A stretch of DNA of 64,000 bases from positions 1,922,001 through 1,986,000 of the forward strand of contig NZ_CP121197.1 in NCBI RefSeq assembly GCF_029625215.1, given 5' to 3'. The DNA is from Aurantibacillus circumpalustris. GTDB lineage: Bacteria > Bacteroidota > Bacteroidia > B-17B0 > Aurantibacillaceae. Position numbers and translations under genes: made by a program. Under the pieces are notes generated by a model. It was not told the origin of the DNA, did not search any database, and was given only the letters and a program-made list of their open reading frames with translations. This document shows, piece after piece, positions 15,516 through 25,205 of the stretch; within the stretch, counting starts at the first letter, position 1; every line of letters starts with the position of its first letter.

Positions 15516-18500
15516 ATGAAAAATCTTTTGAAAACTTTGTCTTTTATTGGTCTGTCGCTGAGTTTGAGTTTAAATGCTCAAACCAGTTCCAATAATGCTA
15601 AATCGCAAGTAGGTCTTACGGTATCTGAACCAAGTAATCAGTATAAATCTGCTTATCTTGCTAATCAAGATTTCTTGTCTTCTAATTCTATGAGTGTTTA
15701 CAAAAATAATTTTGGAGACTCATTAAATGGCTTTAATGAAAATAAGATAAAAAACGAACTGCTTGCTCAAGGAATACCTGGCTGGGAAATTCAAAGTCAT
15801 ATATATGTGTTAAAACGCAGGTTTATAAATAACAAATATGATATAGGGCTAAAACCTGTTTATATGCCTGTAAATAATCCTAATGTTACTACAACAGGTG
15901 GAAAAACAATTGGAGGTGGTAACATCGTCAACCTTGCACCATGTGTTAATGAAGGCTTTGAAAGTTCACTTCCAGGGGTTTATACTTCATCCAATGGAGT
16001 TACAGGTTGGACTGTATCAAGCCGCCAACAGGATGGAGCTTGTTCGCCTACTGGATGGACTCCGGGAAGCCCTGCTTTTTCTCTAATTGCTACTCCAATA
16101 ATTTCGTGGGGTACCGTTCCTGGACCAATTATGGGAGTTATTCCTAATTCTCCTTTAGGCGGAACCTTGGTTGCTCAATTGAACAATCATCAAGCCAGTG
16201 ATTATAATCAAACAAAACTTGCTCAAACTTTCCCTGTTACAAGCAATAATACAGTATTTCAATTTGCATATGCTGGTTACTGGGAAGATCCAGGTTCTGG
16301 TCATACTTGTTGTAATGGTAGCGGTACAGCACAACAACCTGGATTTAGCGTTAAAATGTACGATTGTCAAGGTGCTCCATTAGCATGTTCTAATCTTAGT
16401 CTTAACCCAGGTTGTCAAAGTGCTGGTGTTAGCTTTTCAGTTGCTTCTAATGGTAACTTATGGTCTAACTGGCAAGTAAAATATATTGATTTAACACCTT
16501 ACGTTGGTTCATGTATAACCATCGAATTTATTCAATCCGATTGTTCTTTAGGCGGACACTGGGGTAGTTCTCTTATTGATTGCCAATGTGGTGGTCAAAT
16601 TATTGGTCCGGGTTTAACGGGTCTTGGTGGTTTTGTGGGTGGCCCTGTAAGTTTCTGTTCTGGATCAAATCAAGCACAGATCTCGGCACCAGCAGGTTAT
16701 CAAACATATCAATGGTATGCTCCAGGAACAGGAAGTATTGCTGCTCCACAAGGCACCATGCAAAACATTACTATTAACAGTCCTATTGCTGGTAGTATAT
16801 ATACTGTACAAATGATTGCTGCGTCTGGCTGCGTTTTCACATCAACAAATGCTATCGCTGTGTCAACTGTTGCTATTGCCGGAGTGGGTACTACATCTAC
16901 TTGTCCCGGAGGGGCCAGTGGTTCCGCCACGGTCTCGGGTAATGGTAGTGGTACAGGATATAATTATACATGGATAAATACTTTAAATTCAATCACGGTC
17001 GGGACAACGGCAATAGCCAGTAATCTCGGGGCGGGAACCTATAGTATTATCATAACAGCTTTAGGTTCTGCGGGCTGTGGGTCTGCGGTCACAACGGTTA
17101 CGGTGGGCACTGCCCCAGCTGGAATTACTCAGCTATTAAAACCATTTTGTGGCAGCGAGGCTTATTTGGGTACAAATGGAGGTTCGAATTTCCAGTGGTA
17201 CAATGGATCAACTCCTATTCCTGCTCCACTTGGAACGAATCCGTCTTATACGGTTTCTCCTCCAATTAATGGCTCTATTTACTGGTTATCTTATCTTTCT
17301 GCTCAAGGCTGTCAGGATTCGATAAAATACACACTTCTTTCGTCCCCTGCTGGTGCCATTAACATTCCTACGCCAAAGCTTATTTGTCCTGGTGCAAACA
17401 ACGGACTGGCGCAAATTAATCTTGCCCCTGCAAGTGGTGCCCCTCCGGGTTTTAATTCGTATTACGTTTCTGCAATTGGAACAACACCTCCTTATACTTC
17501 GTCGTTGAACCCTACAGCATCTAACACTTATACCTTTGGTGGACTTTCTGCTGGTAGTTATACTGTTAAAGTGTTTGATGGTTCTTGTAAATATGGTGGA
17601 AGCTTTAATATAGCGCCTCTAGTGTATAATTTTACTTTGACTCCAGCGTCTACAACTTTATGCCCAGGAAATAGTTTCCAAGCAGCAGTTGTATTTGCTA
17701 GTCCTCCATCCTTGAGTCAGTATACTTATTCTTGGACGCCAACTACACATCTTTTTGGTGGTAGTGCTCAAAACGCAATTATCACACCAGTAATACCTGT
17801 AGGCACACAAACTACAATTATTTATTCTGTAAAGGTTACGCCTACTTTAGTGGCTTGCCCTATTACCAAAACAATATCTGTTACGGCTATTAATCCTCCT
17901 ACACCAACTATTACAACTATACCAAATTCATGTAATACGTTTTCGCCGTATAGTATTGTAACAAATCCTCCTGGTGGGGTTTTTAATACTGGAATTACAG
18001 GCACTAACAATCCTATCTCTGCTTCTGGCGGTGTTCTCACACCTTCATTGGCATCAAATGGTATTAACACATTTACGTATACTATTACGCAGTATACTTG
18101 CTCTGCTAGTAATACTGCTACATATGAAGTAAGTAAATTCTGGTCGTCAGCTTTGAGTTCTAACGTACCTGCACTTTGCGTTACAAATCCTGCTTATAAT
18201 TTAATGAATATTGTTCAAAGTACCGTTAATGGTACTTGGAAGGGGCAAGTTGCCGGCTCGGTAAATGGAGGCGGAACCTTTTTCAATCCTTCAGTGTTTA
18301 ATAATTCTTCTTTCCCAACTTCGGGAAGTTATTTGATAACCTACAGTACAAATTCTAGCCCAAATCCTACAGTTTGTCCTTCTACAAGTACACTCAACGT
18401 TGTTGTAACTAAAACTACAACACCTTACATTGTACCTATAAATGAGTTTTGTACAAATGCTGGAATAAAGAATATGTCGGTAACACCTTCCGGTGGTGGT

Positions 18501-20657
18501 TGGTTACCTAATACAAATAATGCGGTTAGTAGTACTGGTCTTCTAACTTGTACTAACGTTCCTGTTCCGGGCTTAGTGGTTACGTACACTGTTGCAGATG
18601 GTCCATGTGTGAATACCAATACAACTTCTTTAAAGGTTTCACAACATTACCCTGTTTTATTTAACGGACCAGTAAATAGCTTGTGCTTTAACAGTAGCCC
18701 ATTTAATTTAATGAGTGTTCTTCAAAGTACTGCTGGTGGCTCATGGAGAGATTCAACGGGAGTTCTAGGTAATAAATTCTACCCATCTAATCTTGCTACT
18801 GGAACTTATGTAGCCACGTATCACACAACTTCTTGGCCTACTGCGGGTCTCTGTAATGAAACGAAGACCATTGCTGTTTCAGTATTAAATCCGATTGTTC
18901 CAGTCATCACACAGATAGCGACAATTTGTAACAATGCAAGTCCGATTCAAATGTCTGTTACACCAAATACAGGTCATTGGACAGCTTCGCCATATTTAGG
19001 GTCAGATGGTGTATTAACGCCTTCGCTTTCTTCTGTTGGTGTTAATGCAGTACAATATGTTGTTGGAACAAGTACGTGTAATGTTCAGGAGACTAAATTT
19101 ATAAACGTGGAAGCTTTTGTTCCGGCAACCATTGCGAATAAAATACCTGATTTATGTAATACGAGCCCTATTATGAATCTATTGCCATTAACTTTAAGTA
19201 GTCAAGGTATATGGAGTGGTACTGGAATATCAGGAACAAGTTTTAATCCCGCTATCGCAGGTTCTGGAAGTTTTATACTAACGCACAAAACTTCGTCATT
19301 TCCTAGCGGACTTTGCCCAGATGAGGCCGTAGTTGCAGTGAACGTTTATTCTCTAGCGGCACCTGAATTAAAACAAATCCCAACACTTTGTAATAATGCT
19401 TTACCAACTCAAATTCAAGTTAGTCCTGTTGGTGGTTTATTCGGAGGGCCTGATTTAGGGATTGTGAACCTAGGAGGTGTATTTAATCCTGCTTCTGCGA
19501 TAATTGGAGACAATGTTATTAATTACAGTATCACATCAGGACCTTGTGTGGCTTACGCACAAACTGTTATTAAAGTAGCGAAATTTATTTCAGCAGATTT
19601 AGATAAACTACCAGGGCCTTTCTGTAAAAACTCAGAGATTGTTAATTTAAGTAGCTATGTAATTAATCCAGGCGGTAAATGGAGCGTTAAAGCTGGTGCA
19701 CAAGGCGATGGGTTATTGACTGGAACAAGTATGTTTAATCCTTCACTAGCTAATGAAATCAATACTTTAGAGTACAGAACTTCTCCTGCCGCACCTAACG
19801 AAGATTTGTGTCCAGATACTAAAGAAGTAGTTATTGAAGTGAAAAGTGCGAAGGCTTTAGTGTTAAATTCAAGCGCTCAAGGAAGTTGCGCACCAGTTGA
19901 AGTTACTTTTAATACACCAAGCACTAATTCTGGTGAATTTATTTGGACTTTTGATGACGGTACTGAACCATTAGTTGAGTTTAACAATAATTCTGGTAGC
20001 CATATTTTCACTAAACCAGGTACATATAAGATACAGTTAAATTATAAAGATGATGTTGGCTGTAAGTCTAACTCTGTTACTACTAATGTTGTTTATGTTT
20101 ATGAGGTTCCAAAAGCAGATTTCACATTTCCTGATGAAATACTTGTTTCAGACCCTCAAATACAGCTTACTAATTTAAGTACTACATTAAGTGATAATAA
20201 GTACAGTTGGAAAATTACTGGAGTTGCTCCGGTAACTGTATCTGATGGTTTGAGTCCGTTCGTTGCTCTAACTAAATCTGGTAAATATCAAGTTACTCTT
20301 ATTGCTACTTCTGTTAACGAATGTAGAGATGAAATCACTAAAACAATTGAAGTTAAAAATGTGTTCAATGTTTTTATACCTAATTCATTCTCTCCTAACT
20401 TTGATGGATTAAACGATTACTTTATGCCTACTTTCACAAAAGAAGGATTGGATATGAAGAGTTTTGAAATGGAGATCTTCGATCGTTGGGGTCATTCAAT
20501 ATTCCATACAAAAGATGCTACGGCAAAAGGATGGGATGGCTCAGTTCAAAATAAAGGAGAGCCTTTAAAAGAAGAGGTTTACATCTATAGAATAAAATAT
20601 AAAGATATGGATGGAAATGCTTACAATAAAATGGGTCACCTATCTTTGGTTAAGTAA
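15516..20657 (+). CDS. Large Ig-like secreted adhesin with type-B (CHU_C) T9SS signal
   Basis: 1,713 residues from the ATG at 15516, which gives a proper signal peptide (MKNLLKTLSFIGLSLSLSL, cleavage near NAQ); the upstream ATG at 15483 would bury it. A unique N-terminal part (about 80-370) with WGSSLIDCQCGG resembles a lectin-like jelly roll. SprB/Ig-like modules follow, then from about nt 18140 to 19850 alternating cysteine-containing modules of two types, then a PKD-like domain (FIWTFDDGTEP). The C-terminus carries the type-B sorting domain: VFIPNSFSPNFDGLNDYF, then MEIFDRWGHSIF and WDGS. Such proteins are exported by the T9SS and retained or released at the surface as adhesins. A segment at 16900-17130 is clearly richer in G+C. 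A strong terminator follows. Confidence 0.9.
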   Translation: MKNLLKTLSFIGLSLSLSLNAQTSSNNAKSQVGLTVSEPSNQYKSAYLANQDFLSSNSMSVYKNNFGDSLNGFNENKIKNELLAQGIPGWEIQSHIYVLKRRFINNKYDIGLKPVYMPVNNPNVTTTGGKTIGGGNIVNLAPCVNEGFESSLPGVYTSSNGVTGWTVSSRQQDGACSPTGWTPGSPAFSLIATPIISWGTVPGPIMGVIPNSPLGGTLVAQLNNHQASDYNQTKLAQTFPVTSNNTVFQFAYAGYWEDPGSGHTCCNGSGTAQQPGFSVKMYDCQGAPLACSNLSLNPGCQSAGVSFSVASNGNLWSNWQVKYIDLTPYVGSCITIEFIQSDCSLGGHWGSSLIDCQCGGQIIGPGLTGLGGFVGGPVSFCSGSNQAQISAPAGYQTYQWYAPGTGSIAAPQGTMQNITINSPIAGSIYTVQMIAASGCVFTSTNAIAVSTVAIAGVGTTSTCPGGASGSATVSGNGSGTGYNYTWINTLNSITVGTTAIASNLGAGTYSIIITALGSAGCGSAVTTVTVGTAPAGITQLLKPFCGSEAYLGTNGGSNFQWYNGSTPIPAPLGTNPSYTVSPPINGSIYWLSYLSAQGCQDSIKYTLLSSPAGAINIPTPKLICPGANNGLAQINLAPASGAPPGFNSYYVSAIGTTPPYTSSLNPTASNTYTFGGLSAGSYTVKVFDGSCKYGGSFNIAPLVYNFTLTPASTTLCPGNSFQAAVVFASPPSLSQYTYSWTPTTHLFGGSAQNAIITPVIPVGTQTTIIYSVKVTPTLVACPITKTISVTAINPPTPTITTIPNSCNTFSPYSIVTNPPGGVFNTGITGTNNPISASGGVLTPSLASNGINTFTYTITQYTCSASNTATYEVSKFWSSALSSNVPALCVTNPAYNLMNIVQSTVNGTWKGQVAGSVNGGGTFFNPSVFNNSSFPTSGSYLITYSTNSSPNPTVCPSTSTLNVVVTKTTTPYIVPINEFCTNAGIKNMSVTPSGGGWLPNTNNAVSSTGLLTCTNVPVPGLVVTYTVADGPCVNTNTTSLKVSQHYPVLFNGPVNSLCFNSSPFNLMSVLQSTAGGSWRDSTGVLGNKFYPSNLATGTYVATYHTTSWPTAGLCNETKTIAVSVLNPIVPVITQIATICNNASPIQMSVTPNTGHWTASPYLGSDGVLTPSLSSVGVNAVQYVVGTSTCNVQETKFINVEAFVPATIANKIPDLCNTSPIMNLLPLTLSSQGIWSGTGISGTSFNPAIAGSGSFILTHKTSSFPSGLCPDEAVVAVNVYSLAAPELKQIPTLCNNALPTQIQVSPVGGLFGGPDLGIVNLGGVFNPASAIIGDNVINYSITSGPCVAYAQTVIKVAKFISADLDKLPGPFCKNSEIVNLSSYVINPGGKWSVKAGAQGDGLLTGTSMFNPSLANEINTLEYRTSPAAPNEDLCPDTKEVVIEVKSAKALVLNSSAQGSCAPVEVTFNTPSTNSGEFIWTFDDGTEPLVEFNNNSGSHIFTKPGTYKIQLNYKDDVGCKSNSVTTNVVYVYEVPKADFTFPDEILVSDPQIQLTNLSTTLSDNKYSWKITGVAPVTVSDGLSPFVALTKSGKYQVTLIATSVNECRDEITKTIEVKNVFNVFIPNSFSPNFDGLNDYFMPTFTKEGLDMKSFEMEIFDRWGHSIFHTKDATAKGWDGSVQNKGEPLKEEVYIYRIKYKDMDGNAYNKMGHLSLVK

Positions 20658-20674
20658 TTATAAATCTAATTATT

Positions 20675-20708
20675 AAAAAAGCTGCCTCCATGAGGCAGCT
20701 TTTTTTAT
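20675..20708 (+). terminator. Rho-independent terminator after the adhesin gene
   Basis: Stem aaaaaagctgcctc / gaggcagctttttt with a three-base loop and a T-run, starting 18 bp after the stop codon. Symmetric A and T tracts make it potentially bidirectional. Confidence 0.93.
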
Positions 20709-20811
20709 TTTAATTGGTTCTTTTATTGCTAATTTCCATAAGTAATAAAACCTTATTACCTTTAAAAACAGAACCATTTAAACAGTCTACATAAAATGGT
20801 CATTTATAAAT

Positions 20812-23022
20812 ATGTCAAAAAATAAAAAACCTCAACGTTATCTCTTTGAAGAAGTACTCGACTTTCTAAAACATAACGATTCTAAAACATTTAACTATAA
20901 GCAGCTAGGTGCTGCAATGGAAATAAATAACGATCAGGAACGTCTTCAGCTAATCGAAGCACTTGAGCTTTTAAAGAAACAAGGTTTTGTAATTGAAAAA
21001 GAAACTGGCAAATATCAGATAAAGCAAACTAAGCAATACGTTACCGGCACAATTGATTTTACTAGCCAGGGTACTGCGTTTGTGGTATATGATCAAGAAC
21101 AATCTGATATTTTTGTTCCTGCAAAAAAATCTAAAGATGCACTTCAGGGAGATCTTGTTAAAGTATATTTATTTCCGAAGCGCGGCAGCGGCAGAAGAAG
21201 AGAGGGAGAGGTTGTAGAAGTGATCACACGCGCAAAAACAGAATTTGTCGGAACTATAAAAATTAATCCAAAGTTTGCCTTCGTTGTTCCAGATAGCCAC
21301 AAAATACACGTCGATTTTTTTATCCGTGTTAATGATATTAAAGGCGCACGGGATGGACAAAAAGTTCAGATAAAATTCAAGGAATGGAAAAACGGCGAAC
21401 AAAATCCAACGGGTGTTGTTATTGAAGTATTAGGTTATCCGGGTCAACATAAAACCGAGATGAACGCGATTATGGCTGAATACGGTTTGCCAGATCATTT
21501 TCCAGATGAAGTAGAATACGAAGCGAAAAAACTTCCAACTGAAATAACCAAAGCTGAAATTGCAAAACGCAGGGATTTTCGTGGAGTCACAACTTTTACA
21601 ATTGACCCCGCTGATGCAAAAGATTTTGACGATGCATTATCGATCCAACTTTTGGATAACGGCTTTTGGGAGATTGGTGTTCATATTGCTGATGTTACTC
21701 ACTATTTAAAAGTGGGTACTGTTTTAGATAAGGAAGCTGTGAACCGGGCAACAAGTGTGTATTTAGTTGATCGTGTTATTCCAATGCTTCCAGAAGTATT
21801 GAGCAATTTTGTTTGTTCTTTACGTCCTCATGAAGAAAAATATTGTTTCAGTGCCGTTTTTCAATTGGATGAAGATGCGCAAATACAAGATCAATGGTTT
21901 GGTAAAACTGTAATTTATAGCGACAGGCGTTTTTCTTACGAAGAAGTTCAAACCATCATTGAAACAGGCGAAGGGGAGTACAAAGATGAAATTCTAGTTC
22001 TAGATAGGCTAGCAAAGAAATTACGACACGAGCGTCAGCGCAATGGATCGATCTTTTTTGATAAAGCTGAGGTAAAGTTTAAACTCGATGGTGAAGGTAA
22101 TCCTATTGGTGTATTTTTTAAAACTCAAAAAGATGCACATAAACTTATTGAGGACTTTATGTTATTGGCTAATAAAAAAGTTGCCGAATTTATTGGTGGT
22201 AAACATGAAACAGCAGGGAAGTCTTCAACAAAAAATAAAGGAAAAGAAGATCCTAAATATGTGAGCGTTTACCGTGTTCACGATGTACCAAGTGATGAAA
22301 AAATGCAAGAGCTAAGTGGTTTTGCTGCTCGTTTCGGATACCAAATGAATTTAGGTAACAAACAAAAAGTTGCACAATCGATTAATAAATTATTGCAAGA
22401 TGTAAAAAATAAAAAGGAGCAGAGTATGATGGAGCTTTTAGCTGTGCGAAGTATGGCTAAGGCTGTTTATACAACAAAAAATGTTGGTCATTACGGTTTA
22501 GGTTTTGATTATTATACCCATTTCACATCACCTATTCGTCGCTACCCAGATGTTCTTGTTCATCGCTTGTTAGAAGCAAGATTAAATAATAAAATTTATT
22601 CTAATAAAGACGAGCTTGAGCATTTAAGTAAACACAGTAGTGATATGGAGCGCACAGCCGCAGAAGCCGAGAGAGCTTCTATTAAATACAAGCAAGTAGA
22701 GTTTATGAAAGATCGAATAGGTGAGACCTTTGATGGTATTATAAGTGGTGTTACCGAGTGGGGAATATACGTGGAGGTTATCGAAAATAAATGTGAAGGA
22801 ATGATTAGAAGCCGTGATTTAAAAGGTGATCACTTTATGTACGACGAAGATAACTATCGTTACATAGGGAAAAACACGAACAAAATTTATGGTCTTGGCG
22901 ATACCGTAAAAATAATTGTTGTAGAAGCTGATTTAGTTAAAAAACAATTGAATTACGCCTTTGCTGATATGGAAGAAAAAAAGACAAAATTTGTAGATCA
23001 TAAAAAACGAAGAGGTAGATAA
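20812..23022 (+). CDS. rnr: Ribonuclease R
   Basis: 736 residues, the 3'-to-5' processive exoribonuclease that degrades structured RNA. Domain order: N-terminal winged helix (about 10-70), two cold-shock domains (75-125 and 145-205), the RNB catalytic domain (about 255-590) and a C-terminal S1 domain (GETFDGIISGVTEWGIYVEV, about 640-720) followed by a basic tail (KTKFVDHKKRRGR). The active-site motif IDPADAKDFDDA lies at 264-275 with the metal-binding aspartates. A lysine-rich insertion (AGKSSTKNKGKEDPKY) splits the RNB domain before VYRVHD. It is the first gene of a likely pair with the esterase, whose ATG begins one base after this stop. Confidence 0.96.
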   Translation: MSKNKKPQRYLFEEVLDFLKHNDSKTFNYKQLGAAMEINNDQERLQLIEALELLKKQGFVIEKETGKYQIKQTKQYVTGTIDFTSQGTAFVVYDQEQSDIFVPAKKSKDALQGDLVKVYLFPKRGSGRRREGEVVEVITRAKTEFVGTIKINPKFAFVVPDSHKIHVDFFIRVNDIKGARDGQKVQIKFKEWKNGEQNPTGVVIEVLGYPGQHKTEMNAIMAEYGLPDHFPDEVEYEAKKLPTEITKAEIAKRRDFRGVTTFTIDPADAKDFDDALSIQLLDNGFWEIGVHIADVTHYLKVGTVLDKEAVNRATSVYLVDRVIPMLPEVLSNFVCSLRPHEEKYCFSAVFQLDEDAQIQDQWFGKTVIYSDRRFSYEEVQTIIETGEGEYKDEILVLDRLAKKLRHERQRNGSIFFDKAEVKFKLDGEGNPIGVFFKTQKDAHKLIEDFMLLANKKVAEFIGGKHETAGKSSTKNKGKEDPKYVSVYRVHDVPSDEKMQELSGFAARFGYQMNLGNKQKVAQSINKLLQDVKNKKEQSMMELLAVRSMAKAVYTTKNVGHYGLGFDYYTHFTSPIRRYPDVLVHRLLEARLNNKIYSNKDELEHLSKHSSDMERTAAEAERASIKYKQVEFMKDRIGETFDGIISGVTEWGIYVEVIENKCEGMIRSRDLKGDHFMYDEDNYRYIGKNTNKIYGLGDTVKIIVVEADLVKKQLNYAFADMEEKKTKFVDHKKRRGR

Positions 23023-23023
23023 G

Positions 23024-23752
23024 ATGAAAAAAGGTTTAATAGTATTCTTAGTTTTTATTTTTTTGACAAACACTCTAATCTCGCAAAAAATAAACACGAG
23101 TTTAACTTATTCGGTTAATTTACCTGTAAAAAAAAATTCCAAAACACCGGTATTAATTTTGTTGCATGGATACGGGAGTAACGAGTCAGATCTTTTTGAC
23201 TTAGCTAAAACAATGGACTCTAAATTTATCACCTTCTCTCTCAGAGCTCCAAATACAACCCGTGAAGGAGGATTTTGTTGGTACGAACTGGAATTTTTAC
23301 CAAATCAGCAATTCAAATACGATTACAAGCAAGCGGTTTTAAGTAGAATGAAAATTTTATCTTTCATAAGCAATGCTTGTAAGGCTTATCAAGTCGACAG
23401 CACTTCTGTTTTTCTTTTAGGCTTCAGCCAGGGAACAATCATGTCTTACGACATAGCCTTATCGACAACAAATAAAGTTAAAGGTGTTGTAGCACTAAGT
23501 GGAAGAATGATGGAAGAAAGTAAACTTCAAAAAACAAATCTCGCACAACTTTCTAAAATCAAGTTTTTTATAGCACATGGTGAATCAGATAATGTAATTA
23601 AAATAGAAGAAGCGCAAAAAGCAAATGATTTTCTTAAAGAAAAAGTTTTGAAGGATCTAACGTATAAAACTTATTCAATGCCTCATTCAATTTCAGGAGA
23701 TGAGTTGAACGACCTTCGATCGTGGCTTTCGAAAGCTATTATACCTTTTTAG
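23024..23752 (+). CDS. Secreted alpha/beta-hydrolase, phospholipase/carboxylesterase type
   Basis: 242 residues with a signal peptide (KKGLIVFLVFIFLTNTLIS-Q). The fold is that of the small carboxylesterase/lysophospholipase family (Abhydrolase_2). Seen: oxyanion motif LILLHGYGSNESD, nucleophile Ser135 in LLGFSQGT, Asp189 in AHGESDNVI and His221 in YSMPHSIS. Relatives cleave short acyl esters or lysophospholipids. The signal peptide puts this one in the periplasm or outside, unlike the cytoplasmic YpfH type. The ATG lies one base after the rnr stop, so translation is probably coupled, though no shared function is evident. Confidence 0.87.
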   Translation: MKKGLIVFLVFIFLTNTLISQKINTSLTYSVNLPVKKNSKTPVLILLHGYGSNESDLFDLAKTMDSKFITFSLRAPNTTREGGFCWYELEFLPNQQFKYDYKQAVLSRMKILSFISNACKAYQVDSTSVFLLGFSQGTIMSYDIALSTTNKVKGVVALSGRMMEESKLQKTNLAQLSKIKFFIAHGESDNVIKIEEAQKANDFLKEKVLKDLTYKTYSMPHSISGDELNDLRSWLSKAIIPF

Positions 23753-23833
23753 AAGAAGGATTGAACAAAAACCGCTAAGAGTATAACCTAATAAATTACA
23801 GTCAATTTTATTAAACTATCTTTACGGACTTTT

Positions 23834-25180
23834 ATGCCAAGGAATTTTTTTAAAAATTATCATATCCGTGATACGATTCACCTGGCTTGGCCGCTTGTCG
23901 CGACGCAAGTGGGTCATATTTTAACCGGAATGGTAGATAATATATTCTTAGGAAGGTTAGGGTCCACTGAACAAGCTGCTGGCATTCTCTCGAATAATTT
24001 ATTTATGTTGTTGATGGTTTTTGCAATTGGGTTTAGTTATGCTACGACTCCATTAACCACAAGTGCTCATGAAAAAAATGACTTGTATAGAAAAGCTTCT
24101 TTATTTAAAAACTCACTTTTCCTCAACTTTACAGTGGCTTTGGTTTGTTTTATCTTTTGGTTTTTAGGATCAGGATTACTCAACTACATGAAACAACCAC
24201 AAGAAGTAGTTGTTATGGCGGTACCATATTTTAATGTGATAATTTTTTCAATACTTCCTGTTTCACTTTTTTTTGCCTGCAAACAATATTGTGAAGGCTT
24301 AAGTAATACGCGAATGGCTCTAATCATAAGTCTCACCGGAAATGCAATTAACGTTGTTTTAAATTATTTATTAATCTATGGGGAATTTGGTTTTCCAGAG
24401 CTTGGTTATATGGGCGCGGCGTGGGCATCCTTTTATGCCAGATTATTTATGGGAGCTGCATTCGTAATTTTGATTTTTAGGTCGCCAGTTACACGAAGTA
24501 TAAATAAAGTTTACACTAAAGTGAAAGTAAATTGGAAGGATTTAGCTGATCTTTGGAAAATTGGTTTTAATACAGCTATGCAATTTACTTTTGAAGTAGC
24601 GGCTTTTGTAATTGCAGGCCTTATGGCTGGCGCCTTCGGCAAAGAGCAAATAGACGCTCATGGAATTGCTTTAAACATAGCTGCATTTACTTATATGTTC
24701 GCTAGTGGAATAAGCTCGGCAGTAACAATACGGGTTGGAATTTATAAGGCAAAAGGAAACTGGTCAGAAATTAAAAGTGCGTCAAATGCTGCATTTAAAT
24801 TAGTGTTATGGGTGATGGGTTTTTTTGGAGCAAGTTTCATCGTCTTCAATAAATTTCTTCCAATGGCTTTTAGTACAGAGAATAACATTATTGAAATGGC
24901 TTCTGGTTTACTAATTATCGCGGCCATGTTTCAATTATTCGATGGAATGCAAGTTACAATTATTGGAATATTAAGAGGATTAGAGGATGTTAGAATTCCA
25001 ACCTTAGTTACATTAATTGGTTATTGGATTATTGCTTTGCCACTGGCATACTTCTTAGCTTTTACTCTTAAGATGGAAATTACAGGCATTTGGATAGCCC
25101 TCCTTGCATCTCTGTTTTCGGTAGCCTTGGGTTTATATTGGCGATTAAATTATTTAATCAAACATAATCTAGCAAAATAA
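23834..25180 (+). CDS. MATE family efflux transporter
   Basis: 448 residues with twelve hydrophobic spans in two halves. The first half starts with the typical TIHLAWPLVATQVGHILTGMVDNIFLGRLG, the second with IGFNTAMQFTFEVAAFVIAGLMAGAFGKEQIDAHGIALNI. Such antiporters use Na+ or H+ gradients to expel cationic drugs, dyes or metabolites through the inner membrane. A -7-like box (TATCTTTA, 23817-23824) ends nine bases before the ATG. The gene stands alone, and the 25-bp gap to the converging recJ has no clear terminator. Confidence 0.93.
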   Translation: MPRNFFKNYHIRDTIHLAWPLVATQVGHILTGMVDNIFLGRLGSTEQAAGILSNNLFMLLMVFAIGFSYATTPLTTSAHEKNDLYRKASLFKNSLFLNFTVALVCFIFWFLGSGLLNYMKQPQEVVVMAVPYFNVIIFSILPVSLFFACKQYCEGLSNTRMALIISLTGNAINVVLNYLLIYGEFGFPELGYMGAAWASFYARLFMGAAFVILIFRSPVTRSINKVYTKVKVNWKDLADLWKIGFNTAMQFTFEVAAFVIAGLMAGAFGKEQIDAHGIALNIAAFTYMFASGISSAVTIRVGIYKAKGNWSEIKSASNAAFKLVLWVMGFFGASFIVFNKFLPMAFSTENNIIEMASGLLIIAAMFQLFDGMQVTIIGILRGLEDVRIPTLVTLIGYWIIALPLAYFLAFTLKMEITGIWIALLASLFSVALGLYWRLNYLIKHNLAK

Positions 25181-25205
25181 TATTTGAACGGTCTTAGAAA
25201 GTCAT

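Noticed and set aside
15883-16383. Several plus and minus frames of 60-75 codons inside the adhesin gene.
   Set aside because: They are shadows of the main frame and have no features of their own.
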